A model generated the notes under the pieces. It was not told the DNA's origin. It saw only the letters and a program-made list of their open reading frames with translations, and did not search any database. The position numbers were made by a program, and so were the translations under genes. A stretch of DNA of 64,000 bases from Perspicuibacillus lycopersici (GTDB taxonomy: Bacteria; Bacillota; Bacilli; Bacillales; Caldibacillaceae), in contig NZ_JAOUSF010000002.1 in NCBI RefSeq assembly GCF_025660475.1, positions 434,001 to 498,000 on the forward strand, read 5' to 3'. Below, piece after piece: positions 16,609-24,456 of this stretch. Each line of letters begins with the position of its first letter. Positions within the stretch are counted from its first letter, which is position 1.

Positions 16609-17070
16609 ATGACAGAAATTACATTTTTGGCTCACTCACGACCATTTCAAATCCCAAAGGAAATAGAAGATTACAATAATCGAATGGTTTTTGAACGGGA
16701 AGAGGATGCAATTTCTTTTACTGTTCAAGAAATTGATGATTATTGGAAGGATAAAATAGCTGGATTGTTTACGATGCCGTATGTTTACGAGGCGCATGGT
16801 GTCGGAAATCAATTGTTTCTCACCTATATTGAAAAGCATATGGAACTAGGGGATGTGTTAGAGATCTTCCATGTGCCAAATCAGCATGCATTTGAGGAAT
16901 ATAGACAAAAGCTAGAAGAACATCCAGAACCTATTGAAATAAATGTCCGCAATCATACGTACCAAACGATTTATGGCATGTATCAACTTCAGCATAAAAA
17001 CTGGCTAGATGAACTAAGCCATCGCAACTATCATACTCCCTACGGAGTAACAACATTTGTAAATTATTAA
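16609..17070 (+). CDS. Hypothetical cytosolic protein
   Basis: 153 residues, starting 3 nt behind a weak GGGGA site and 9 nt after the DUF4177 stop. It is rich in acidic, aromatic and histidine residues (FEREEDAISFTVQEIDDYW, IFHVPNQHAFEEYRQKL) and has no membrane span or signal. I do not recognise the family. The tight spacing suggests it works with, or at least is expressed with, the DUF4177 protein. Confidence 0.7.
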   Translation: MTEITFLAHSRPFQIPKEIEDYNNRMVFEREEDAISFTVQEIDDYWKDKIAGLFTMPYVYEAHGVGNQLFLTYIEKHMELGDVLEIFHVPNQHAFEEYRQKLEEHPEPIEINVRNHTYQTIYGMYQLQHKNWLDELSHRNYHTPYGVTTFVNY

Positions 17071-17160
17071 TAGAAAACGATATTTGTTTACGATTTGGAC
17101 ATACTCCTGACATATCTACCTGATACGATAAACCTATCAAACTGAAAGGAGGAAAAAGAG

Positions 17161-17301
17161 ATGGTGAAAAAACCGATAAATTTGAAAGAGCTAATCGACA
17201 AAAATAAAGAACAGCTTTTAAAAGACTACGAGCTACTAGAGAAGATTAATGAAAAAGTAGATAAGAAAATAATGGAAAAAAATCGCAGTTATTCTTATTG
17301 A
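17161..17301 (+). CDS. FbpB-like small basic protein
   Basis: 46 residues from ATG at 17161, 8 nt behind AAAGGAGG. The core NLKELIDKNKEQLLKDYELL then EKINEKVDKKIMEK matches the pattern of Fur-regulated basic protein FbpB (PF13040), small proteins that in B. subtilis act with the FsrA RNA in iron sparing. I see no convincing Fur box upstream, so iron control is not shown here. The 3' end of the gene lies inside its own terminator hairpin. Confidence 0.7.
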   Translation: MVKKPINLKELIDKNKEQLLKDYELLEKINEKVDKKIMEKNRSYSY

Positions 17302-17320
17302 TAGCTGCGATTCTTTTTTT
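17281..17320 (+). terminator. Terminator overlapping the FbpB-like gene end
   Basis: AATCGCAG (17281-17288) pairs with CTGCGATT (17305-17312), followed by CTTTTTTT. The left arm encodes the last residues of the small protein. Confidence 0.8.
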
Positions 17321-17372
17321 GGTGAAATGGTACGCTAGAAAATCCTGGGTAGGTACCGGGAAATCTTCATGC

Positions 17373-17797
17373 TGTTCCGGAAAAGTCACTTAACTTCAGG
17401 GGAAATTTGGATCACTTTCTAGAAAAATCCGCACGACTTCCAGAAAAGTCTGCCCTCTTTCCAGAAAAATTCGCGCCGATTCCCGAAAAATCTGCTCACT
17501 TTCCAGAAAAATCTGCGCCACTTCCCGAAAAATCTGCTCACTTTCCAGAAAAATTCGCGCTACTTCCCGAAAAATCTGCCCTCTTTCCAGAAAAATCCGC
17601 CCCGATTCCCGAAAAATCTGCCATCTTTCCAGAAAAATCCGCGCCACTTCCCGAAAAATCTGCCATCTTTCCAGAAAAATTCGCGCCACTTCCCGAAAAA
17701 TCTGCCATCTTTCCAGAAAAATTCGCGCCGATTCCCGAAAAATCTGCCCTCTTTCCAGAAAAATCCGCGCCGTTTCCCGAAAAAATAGAACCTCTTT
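17373..17797. repeat. 21-bp-period tandem array 4 (core TTCC[C/A]GAAAAATC)
   Basis: About 20 units. A 42-bp dimer alternates TTTCCAGAAAAATC and TTCCCGAAAAATCTG, followed by GC-rich variable bases (CGCGCC, CTCAC, CCCTC, CCATC). The first two or three units (17373-17415) are degenerate. Open frames on both strands (PEKSA heptads on plus, FRE/FLER heptads on minus) cover it without ribosome sites. Orientation is opposite to arrays 1 and 2 on the plus strand. It lies between the FbpB-like terminator and the GGDEF gene. Confidence 0.92.
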
Positions 17798-17826
17798 CCG
17801 ACGAACGTCCAATTATATTAATATAA

Positions 17827-18176
17827 TAAAAGAATTACGAACACTCTCATCCTAGCACTCGTTTCCCAAACACCTTGCCCATCACCACACGCTACCGCTC
17901 CCCTGTCGAAATACGCACAACCTCCTTCCCAAAAACAAAGCAATACCAAGACCAAGTACCATTTTCAATCAAACGTTTGTTTTATTTTTTTGCCGAACAA
18001 TGGCGAAGATATACAATCCGTTAACCATTTTCAGGCACGTATTTTCTGCCTATTAGCATTAGTCTACCATTTGGAAATTACTGGTTTTTCATCTAAACAA
18101 CTATAAACTTTTTTGCATTTAAATTATACTAGAATAAAATGCACATAGAATATATCCAACTAAAGGATTTACTATC
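17827..18176 (+). promoter_or_regulatory. Leader region of the GGDEF gene with CAAACGTTTG palindrome
   Basis: A 350-bp gap without a gene. CAAACGTTTG sits at 17970-17979 in the context TTTCAATCAAACGTTTGTTT, a motif repeated near 24.68 and 43.09 kb. Just after it, TTGCCG (17999-18004), about 16 bp, TACAAT could be a promoter for the GGDEF gene. Nothing else stands out. Confidence 0.35.
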
Positions 18177-19760
18177 ATGAGAAAATTAATCATTCGGAAA
18201 TATAAGCTTTCTACTCTATTAACCTTCCTCGTATCCGGATCGGTGATATTGACGATTTTGATTTTAATCGGGGCTTCGTATCAGTCTGAGAAAGAGTCTC
18301 TCTACAACACTTACCTAACCTTAAATCGTTCGAAGGCGAATAAGATTAGCCAATCAGTGAATTCTTTGTTCGAAGCAATGCGAATGAGTTTGCAGGATAC
18401 GACCACTTTTCTTGAGGAAAATAACGGGATGAGTGATGAAGAAATTCAGCAGCAATTACAGCTTGTACGCAAAAGCTCGAGATATTTTAATTCCTTGTTT
18501 TGGATTGATGAAAAGAATCGGATGCAAAACATTTCTCCTCTCTCTGTTGGTATTAAAGGAGACAAAATTACCAATGATGTGATACAACAGGCAGTGGCAA
18601 GTAAAAGACCCGCATTGACTATACCGTTCTATTCCAGTACTGGGCGGTTTATGATATTAATGAGTGAGCCGTTTTATGATAAGGAAGGGAATTACCGAGG
18701 AATCATTGGGGGAACGATCTACCTGCAAGAAAAAAATGTCCTATATGAGATTCTTGGTAATGATATTTCAGATAAAAATGGATCCTACTATTATGTCGTT
18801 GAACAAAGAGGAAACATACTGTTCCATCCAGACATCAACCTTGTTGGCGAGAAAACAAAAGAAAATCCTTTTGTCGATGATGTTCTACAAGAAAAAAGCG
18901 GTGCCCAGGTAATCACCAATTCAGCAGGAATTCGAATGCTTGCAGCCTATAGCACCATCCCCGAAACCGGTTGGAGGATTATTCAACAAACGCCCGTTTC
19001 CTATGTCCAGAAGCTACTTAGGGAGCATGTCGAGAAACTTATTTTCTATATAGTGCCACCATTTCTCGCTCTTTTGTTACTATCCCTATTTATTACCCGG
19101 TTGCTAGCGAAACCATTTGTACAGCTCGCCGATATGGTGCGTCAGTTTGGGGATGGGCAGAAAGTGAACACACCTGTAAAACCTACTCGTTGGAATCGGG
19201 AAGCACATCTGTTAACAGATAGTCTATTAACAGCCATTGATTCCGTTCAAAAACATAATACAAAGCTAACCGTAGAGGCTATGACAGACCCGCTAACCAA
19301 ATTACCAAATCGACGAAGCTTAAATACTGTAATGGATAGGTTAGTAAACGATAAGCAATTATTTACGTTAATCTCGATTGATATTGATCATTTTAAATCG
19401 ATTAATGACACCTATGGCCATCAGGCGGGAGATGAAGTACTAAGAGACTTTGCACAAACCGTTCAATCTGTTATTCGGAAAACAAATCGATTATTTCGCT
19501 ATGGTGGCGAGGAATTTGTTCTCATTCTGCCAAATACGAAAACCGAAAAAGCATATTACCTCGCAGAGATGATTCGGATCACAATTGCCAATAGCATGAG
19601 TCCGATTGGCAAACCAATTACCATATCGATCGGAATTTCTGAATTTCCAGCACACGCGGAATCGTATGAAAAAATATTCCGAAACGCTGATATTGCGTTG
19701 TATCAATCAAAAATAGAAGGCAGAAATCGTACAACCATTTGGTCCAAAGATAAAGAATAA
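18177..19760 (+). CDS. Membrane-bound diguanylate cyclase with Cache sensor
   Basis: 527 residues. Membrane spans at about 14-33 and 287-308 enclose an extracellular dCache-type sensor (about 35-285, FYSSTGRFMILMSEPF, GIIGGTIYL). A GGDEF domain follows (about 365-525) with DPLTKLPNRR (371-380), D402 in IDIDHFKSIND and the catalytic GGEEF at 443-447. It should make c-di-GMP from two GTP. The usual inhibitory RxxD site five residues before the active loop reads RKTN (434-437), so product inhibition may be weak. The start follows AAAGGA. It is a possible source of the ligand for the c-di-GMP riboswitch near 42.3 kb. Confidence 0.93.
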   Translation: MRKLIIRKYKLSTLLTFLVSGSVILTILILIGASYQSEKESLYNTYLTLNRSKANKISQSVNSLFEAMRMSLQDTTTFLEENNGMSDEEIQQQLQLVRKSSRYFNSLFWIDEKNRMQNISPLSVGIKGDKITNDVIQQAVASKRPALTIPFYSSTGRFMILMSEPFYDKEGNYRGIIGGTIYLQEKNVLYEILGNDISDKNGSYYYVVEQRGNILFHPDINLVGEKTKENPFVDDVLQEKSGAQVITNSAGIRMLAAYSTIPETGWRIIQQTPVSYVQKLLREHVEKLIFYIVPPFLALLLLSLFITRLLAKPFVQLADMVRQFGDGQKVNTPVKPTRWNREAHLLTDSLLTAIDSVQKHNTKLTVEAMTDPLTKLPNRRSLNTVMDRLVNDKQLFTLISIDIDHFKSINDTYGHQAGDEVLRDFAQTVQSVIRKTNRLFRYGGEEFVLILPNTKTEKAYYLAEMIRITIANSMSPIGKPITISIGISEFPAHAESYEKIFRNADIALYQSKIEGRNRTTIWSKDKE

Positions 19761-19778
19761 CATATGATAACTACACTT

Positions 19779-19813
19779 AAATTCTATCCATTTGGTTGGC
19801 TAGAATTTTTTTT
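19779..19813 (+). terminator. Terminator of the GGDEF gene
   Basis: AATTCTA (19780-19786) pairs with TAGAATT (19801-19807), followed by a T-run. It is convergent with the tyrS terminator. Confidence 0.75.
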
Positions 19814-19837
19814 ATAAAAAAATGACCATCGGTTAAA

Positions 19838-19876
19838 TCAAAAGAAGGCACCCATTAGTCAAACGAAATGGATGCC
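19838..19876 (-). terminator. Terminator of tyrS
   Basis: On the minus strand GGCATCCATTT pairs with AATGGGTGCC, followed by TTCTTTTG. It lies about 20 nt after the tyrS stop. Confidence 0.75.
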
Positions 19877-19894
19877 TCCCGATTGATTTCACTA

Positions 19895-21109
19895 TTATTT
19901 TATAAAACGGATAAACCGCTTTTTCCCAATTTTTAATACATCCTCGTGCATTAACACATTGGCTAGATCTGCTTCTTGTAATTTTTCTTTATTTAGTTGC
20001 ACTCCATTTTGTCTAATTAGCCGTAAAAATTCACTTTTACTTTTTACAAAGCCTTTTTCTATCAACTGCGGAATGATGGCTTCTACTGTATCTTTACCCG
20101 CCTCTATTAATAATTCTGGAATATCGTCTGGTATTTCTTTTTTCCGAAAAGCCGTATCAAAATATTCGATTGCACGATTCGTTTCTGCTTCTCCCCAGTA
20201 TAAATTCGTAATAATGCTCGCCAATGTCCGTTTAATATCTCTTGGATTAACCCCTTCTTCAAGGAGGCGTTTCATTTTTTCTATTTTATCTGGGTGTTCG
20301 TCGGTTGCTAGCTCAAAGTATTTAATGATGAGGTGATCTGGTATTTCCATTACTTTTTTAAACATAACTTCTGCTGGTTCATTCACCCCAATGTAATTGC
20401 CAAGACTTTTACTCATTTTCTCGACACCATCAAGACCTTCCAGTAATGGCATAAACAAGGCAATTTGCTTTTCAAGTCCAAAATGTTTTTGCAAGGTGCG
20501 CCCCATTAAAATGTTAAAGGTTTGGTCTGTACCGCCTAACTCAATATCGGCTTCGATCTCCACCGAATCGTACGCTTGCATGAGTGGGTAAAAAAATTCG
20601 TGAATACCGATTGGTACTTGATTTTGATATCTTTTTTGGAAATCATCACGTTCTAATATTCTTGCGACAGATGTGGAAGCAGCTAATTTGATGACTTCCT
20701 CAAAGGTTAATTTTGCTAGCCATTCACTGTTATAACGGACAACCGTTTTTTCGGAATCTAACACTTTAAAAATTTGTTCAAAGTAGGTTTTGGCATTTTC
20801 CTTCACTTGTTCGTCCGTTAACGCTACTCGTCCTTTTGCTTTCCCGGTTGGGTCGCCAATACGACCCGTAAAATCACCGATAATAATGACTACTTTATGA
20901 CCTAAATCTTGCATTTGTTTAATTTTTCGCAATACAACCGCGTGACCTAAATGGATATCTGGTGCAGAAGGATCCAGTCCGAGTTTAATCGTAAGCGGGG
21001 TTTGTTGCTTGTAGGATTTCTCTAGCTTAGTCAATAATTCTTCCTCGTTAACGATTTCCTGAACACCTTTGCGAATAATTTTTAATTGCTCCTCTGGTTT
21101 TACAAACAT
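19895..21109 (-). CDS. tyrS: Tyrosyl-tRNA synthetase, TyrZ type
   Basis: The frame opens at 21163, but ATG at 21109 (MFVKPEEQLKII) lies behind CAAGGAGATGATT, giving 404 residues. It is a class I synthetase with HLGH (53-56), the tyrosine-pocket region GGTDQTFNILMGR (192-204), KMSKS (231-235) and a C-terminal S4-like RNA-binding domain (about 340-404). The sequence resembles B. subtilis TyrZ rather than TyrS, so a second tyrosyl synthetase may exist elsewhere in the genome. Expression should be induced by tyrosine starvation through the T-box leader directly upstream. Confidence 0.96.
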   Translation of the reverse strand: MFVKPEEQLKIIRKGVQEIVNEEELLTKLEKSYKQQTPLTIKLGLDPSAPDIHLGHAVVLRKIKQMQDLGHKVVIIIGDFTGRIGDPTGKAKGRVALTDEQVKENAKTYFEQIFKVLDSEKTVVRYNSEWLAKLTFEEVIKLAASTSVARILERDDFQKRYQNQVPIGIHEFFYPLMQAYDSVEIEADIELGGTDQTFNILMGRTLQKHFGLEKQIALFMPLLEGLDGVEKMSKSLGNYIGVNEPAEVMFKKVMEIPDHLIIKYFELATDEHPDKIEKMKRLLEEGVNPRDIKRTLASIITNLYWGEAETNRAIEYFDTAFRKKEIPDDIPELLIEAGKDTVEAIIPQLIEKGFVKSKSEFLRLIRQNGVQLNKEKLQEADLANVLMHEDVLKIGKKRFIRFIK

Positions 21110-21168
21110 ACAATCATCTCCTTGAAATATTATTTCTAATATTGCAAGTTCTATAAGAAACAAAGGAT

Positions 21169-21440
21169 AAAAAAAAATCGCCCCTTTGGATGAACCAAAA
21201 GGACGATTTATCTCGTGTTACCACCTTTATTCATAGACAATTCACATTGCCTATCTTCGTAAGTACGGTCATTGGGACGATACTTTCGCACATGATTACG
21301 GGTGCTTAACCGGCGTAGCCTACTAAGGAATCTCCCATTCGGTACACAGCTCCAAGATGTATTCACAATCGTTCGACATGCACCTCTCATCAACCGGTAA
21401 CTTTCTGTCTGTCTACGTGATTGCTACTCTTTCTTTTCAT
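21169..21440 (-). ncRNA. Tyrosine T-box leader of tyrS
   Basis: The minus-strand leader between a -10-like TATAAG (21456-21451) and tyrS holds the T-box core AAAGGTGGTAACACG (near 21227-21213). The terminator stem CGTCCTTTTGG with CCAAAGGGGCG follows, then a run of T. The likely specifier codon is TAC (21361-21359) inside GAATACATC, fitting tRNA-Tyr. Uncharged tRNA-Tyr should stabilise the antiterminator and allow tyrS transcription. Open frames across it are shadows. Confidence 0.9.
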
Positions 21441-21550
21441 AGCCTTTGTTCTTATACTCCGAAATGTTGAAAAACAAATCTTCGTTATGCACATATTAAT
21501 TATTATTAATTGTATTTCATTTTCTTCATTTGTCAATGCATTGCTACCAT

Positions 21551-21880
21551 TTATGATGGAATCGATAAGTCCTTTTTCAAATAATAATGCTCAAATTCTC
21601 TGCCGACATTGTCTATACTGCCATACACTTGATAGCCATTTTTTTGATAAAAATCTAAAGCTTGAAAGCTCAACGTATCGACTTTGATAAAGTCACATCT
21701 TTTTCGCGCGCAATTTTTTCTACTGCTTCTAATAATTTCGTTCCATATCCTGCCTGGCGTATATCCTCATCTCAAATTAACGGATAAATCGTATCGGTTT
21801 CCTCCGTCGTTCAATCCTTGTCCACAGAAACTATTTTTAGAATGATTGGATTAATCATTTGATACGTTGCAGCAGTCAGC
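21551..21880 (-). pseudogene. Broken GNAT acetyltransferase gene
   Basis: On the minus strand DEDIRQAGYGTKLLEAVEKI continues into IAREKD and then, after a one-base deletion (ACTTTATC in place of an expected ACTTTTATC), into KVDTLSFQALDFYQKNGYQV. This is the acetyl-CoA-binding and C-terminal part of a GNAT enzyme. A TGA stands where a Trp codon is expected just before DEDIRQ, and the N-terminal part is unreadable. The gene is clearly inactive. Confidence 0.75.
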
Positions 21881-21925
21881 CCACTAGATTTCCTTTATAA
21901 TAAATAAAAAAGGAGGGAAAATAGC

Positions 21926-22879
21926 ATGCTGTATATCGTTTTAGCTTTCATTGCGTTATGGATTTTGTCGGCATTTTTTTCCTACTATTTATTTTATCTA
22001 ATTGTTGTATCCGTTTGCTCGATAGGAATTTTGACGATATTTTTCTGGAAGATTGTTTGGGACGGCTTGTATACGCAATACCGGTTACGGACAGACCCCG
22101 ACTTCCAAAAGAATATGGAAAAAAGAAACGAACGAAAACGGAGGGAGAAAGAGAAAAAGCTCCGGAAACTGTCTCCATTCCAACAATGGAAAACGAAGGT
22201 TAGCGAAAAGCTTGGTTCCTTTTTCTCGCTAGTGCTTCTCCTCGGTATCTTTTTAGGAATTCCAGCAGGAGCATTAGCCATCGGTGGAAGCTTTTTACTC
22301 GATTTCCCCTCCTATCTGTTCGGAAAGACAAATACGATAACGGGCTACGTAACGGATTACGAAAATGTTTCCGGCAACAAATCACTGTCCTACGTATTAG
22401 TGGAAATCGAAAATACCGACTATGTACTAACAAAGCCAGCAGAATTTTATTTAGGAGATAAGGTAACCATCGATTATTTGCCACATACGAAAATCATTCG
22501 AGATTTTGAAATCGTGGAAGATCGGATTACCGAGACCACAATCGCACCAGTAGACCCGTCAGTAATTGACAACCCGCTCGCCGGCTCATGGGAATTTTCC
22601 GATGAAAATGTGTACATATCCCTCCTCCTTTCCGAAAGCGGTTCCGCCAATTGGTCGAAAATAACCGGTGACGATAGTGAAGGCACATTTTATTATGGCA
22701 ATTGGAAATACGATGAAACGAATAAAAGCATTACGATAAACGTAACATCAGCAGAAGACCATTCGTGGCAGCCTGTCGAGTATCCAGAGGAAATTGACAT
22801 ACAAGTGGCCACCTTTACGGAGGATACATTGGAAGTGGAAATTGACGGGGAGAAGTTTTCCTTAACAAGAATGTGGTAG
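21926..22879 (+). CDS. Hypothetical membrane protein with extracellular domain
   Basis: 317 residues from ATG behind AAGGAGGG. There are two N-terminal spans (about 3-45), a highly basic cytosolic segment (KRNERKRREKEKKLRK, about 71-86), another span (about 103-125) and a large outer region of beta character. The last 110 residues (GSWEFSDENVYISLLLSE through FSLTRMW) read like a lipocalin-type or META-like small beta-barrel domain, but I cannot name it. It is monocistronic with its own terminator. Confidence 0.75.
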   Translation: MLYIVLAFIALWILSAFFSYYLFYLIVVSVCSIGILTIFFWKIVWDGLYTQYRLRTDPDFQKNMEKRNERKRREKEKKLRKLSPFQQWKTKVSEKLGSFFSLVLLLGIFLGIPAGALAIGGSFLLDFPSYLFGKTNTITGYVTDYENVSGNKSLSYVLVEIENTDYVLTKPAEFYLGDKVTIDYLPHTKIIRDFEIVEDRITETTIAPVDPSVIDNPLAGSWEFSDENVYISLLLSESGSANWSKITGDDSEGTFYYGNWKYDETNKSITINVTSAEDHSWQPVEYPEEIDIQVATFTEDTLEVEIDGEKFSLTRMW

Positions 22880-22886
22880 AGGTGAC

Positions 22887-22921
22887 GAGCAGAACAGTTT
22901 GGCAGCTGTCTGCTCTTTTTT
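22887..22921 (+). terminator. Rho-independent terminator
   Basis: GAGCAGA (22887-22893) pairs with TCTGCTC (22909-22915), followed by TTTTTT. It ends the 317-residue membrane protein gene. Confidence 0.85.
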
Positions 22922-23097
22922 CCAAGAGACTGTAATAAAGAAGGGGATATGAATCCTCTCTGCTTACCATTTATAATAAAACAGAAGCGTATGTTCGATA
23001 CCGAAAGAGGAGGACATAGCGTTTAACAAGTGTATGAAAACAAGGGATAAATTAATCTATACAAAAAAGAGCAAGAGCTGTTTCGGGAGGTACTTTT

Positions 23098-23454
23098 ATG
23101 ATAAATAGAGACGAAATTTTTGCCTATGTAAAAGAAACATTTGATACAGAGCCAGACTATCCTTGGTCTAAGTTTCCAAACTATGCAGTATTAAGACATC
23201 GCGGGAGCCGCAAATGGTACGGGCTAATAATGAACATACCAAGAATCAAATTAGGTTTATCAGGGGAAGGTAGTCTCGACATCATAGACTTGAAGTGCGA
23301 TCCGGGATTTATTCGCTTACTTAGGAATGAACAAGGGATTTTACCCGCTTACCATATGAATAAGGAGCATTGGATTACAGTTGTTTTGGATAGTCCTTTT
23401 CCTAAAGAGGAAATTTACCACTTAATTGATTCGAGTTATTATTTAACAAAATAA
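23098..23454 (+). CDS. MmcQ/YjbR family protein
   Basis: 118 residues starting behind GGGAGGT. The order of motifs TFDTEPDYPWSKFPNYAVLR, KWYGLIMNIPR, DIIDLKCDP, GILPAYHMNKEHWITVVLD and a short C-terminal helix is the MmcQ/YjbR pattern, a CyaY-like fold once proposed to bind DNA. It stands alone between gaps of 200-250 bp. Its physiological role is unknown. Confidence 0.9.
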   Translation: MINRDEIFAYVKETFDTEPDYPWSKFPNYAVLRHRGSRKWYGLIMNIPRIKLGLSGEGSLDIIDLKCDPGFIRLLRNEQGILPAYHMNKEHWITVVLDSPFPKEEIYHLIDSSYYLTK

Positions 23455-23701
23455 AATATGGTAACGAGCCATCTTTTTTATACCTATCGATAAACCAATT
23501 AACAAAAAACTGTAAATATTGCCTTTGACCGCATAATCCTTTTGTATTTTAAATGGGAATTAACAACTATTGGTATTGTCGGCTTACAAAGCCTATCAGC
23601 TCTACTTATCTTTTCATAATTTCATTCGGTAATTGGAATAATAAAAGATAATTTCACCCCTTGTTATTAGCAAGGCGTGGCTGACATTGGAGGTTTGAAA
23701 T

Positions 23702-24004
23702 ATGGATGGGCAATATGACAATCACCAGTACCCGCAATATCGGCCAACAAGTGGGAACGCTATTGCAGCATTAGTATTAGGAATTTTATCGCTGATAATT
23801 CCATATATCGGACTAGTTTTAGGTATTATTGGCATCGTGCTCGCAAGAAAAGCCCTTCGAGAAATCCAACAACAAAATTTAAATGGGAAAGGTATGGCAG
23901 TAGCAGGATTAACGACTAGTATAATCGGATGTGCCATCTACGGCTTTATTATCGTAGTGTTTACCATATTAGGTGGGATTGCTGCTTCTTTTTCCACTTA
24001 TTAA
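23702..24004 (+). CDS. DUF4190 domain membrane protein
   Basis: 100 residues with a Tyr/Gln/Asn-rich N-terminus (QYDNHQYPQYRPTSG), then the DUF4190 hairpin of two membrane spans: NAIAALVLGILSLI through GIVLARKALREI, and GMAVAGLTTSIIGCAIYGF. The start follows GGAGGT. Such proteins are small membrane factors of unknown role. It is convergent with the zinc-ribbon gene, with a strong hairpin between them. Confidence 0.88.
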   Translation: MDGQYDNHQYPQYRPTSGNAIAALVLGILSLIIPYIGLVLGIIGIVLARKALREIQQQNLNGKGMAVAGLTTSIIGCAIYGFIIVVFTILGGIAASFSTY

Positions 24005-24013
24005 GTTTTTGTC

Positions 24014-24044
24014 GATTGTTCTGCTTTCCATAAGCAGAACAATC
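24014..24044. terminator. Strong hairpin between convergent genes
   Basis: GATTGTTCTGCTT and its exact complement are separated by TCCAT: 13-bp perfect arms with a 5-base loop. It lies between the convergent DUF4190 and zinc-ribbon genes. The T-run is poor on both sides, so it may act as a bidirectional 3' end or stabiliser. Confidence 0.65.
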
Positions 24045-24045
24045 T

Positions 24046-24456
24046 CTACATACCATCCACTATTGTCTTTATTAGCTTATCTCTTTTATAAACGACAAGC
24101 TTATATTCCGTTCCGTTTTTTAACACGATGGATATCCCATTTGGTACTAGCCCTAGTGTGTTCCGCTTAACTACAGCGGCAATATCGGAAATAAGAATTT
24201 CCGTCGCTCCGCTTTGAATATTGATTTTATGTGACTGGAACAGAACCCTTTTATTCGTAATCGTTAATCTCCCACCTACACTCTCGATTCCTCGAAAAAG
24301 ATTGGCAGGTACTTTATTAACTAATACCGTTTCCCCTGTCATTTCCGTAGACTGAACCGCTTTTGTTTGATCGACTGTTGCAGCAACTTCATTTCCGCAT
24401 GATGTACAAAATTTATAGTTTTCGCCTAGTAATTGGCCGCAATATGCACAATACAT
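24046..24456 (-). CDS. Zinc-ribbon protein with GRAM/PH-like domain
   Basis: 136 residues. The N-terminal zinc ribbon is MYCAYCGQLL with FCTSCG (two CxxC pairs). The C-terminal 85 residues (LFRGIESVGGRLTITNKRVL, FQSHKINIQSG, TEILISDIAAV) form a GRAM- or PH-like beta-barrel of the kind found in bacterial proteins that associate with membranes. There is no membrane span. Function is unknown. It is convergent with the DUF4190 membrane protein gene. Confidence 0.8.
   Translation of the reverse strand: MYCAYCGQLLGENYKFCTSCGNEVAATVDQTKAVQSTEMTGETVLVNKVPANLFRGIESVGGRLTITNKRVLFQSHKINIQSGATEILISDIAAVVKRNTLGLVPNGISIVLKNGTEYKLVVYKRDKLIKTIVDGM

Noticed and set aside
2803-17797. CRISPR array
   Set aside because: Units are only 21 bp with no spacers of 30 bp or more, cores are imperfect, and no cas genes are present.
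3647-17800. Classical defence island (restriction, CBASS, toxin-antitoxin)
   Set aside because: No methyltransferase, nucleotidyltransferase-effector pair or typical toxin-antitoxin pair was found; the GIY-YIG gene alone is not enough.
17396-17826. PEKSA-repeat protein in array 4
   Set aside because: No start signal and the same DNA is open on the other strand as well; it was treated as a repeat.
21208-21393. 61-residue minus-strand ORF
   Set aside because: It lies wholly inside the tyrosine T-box leader.
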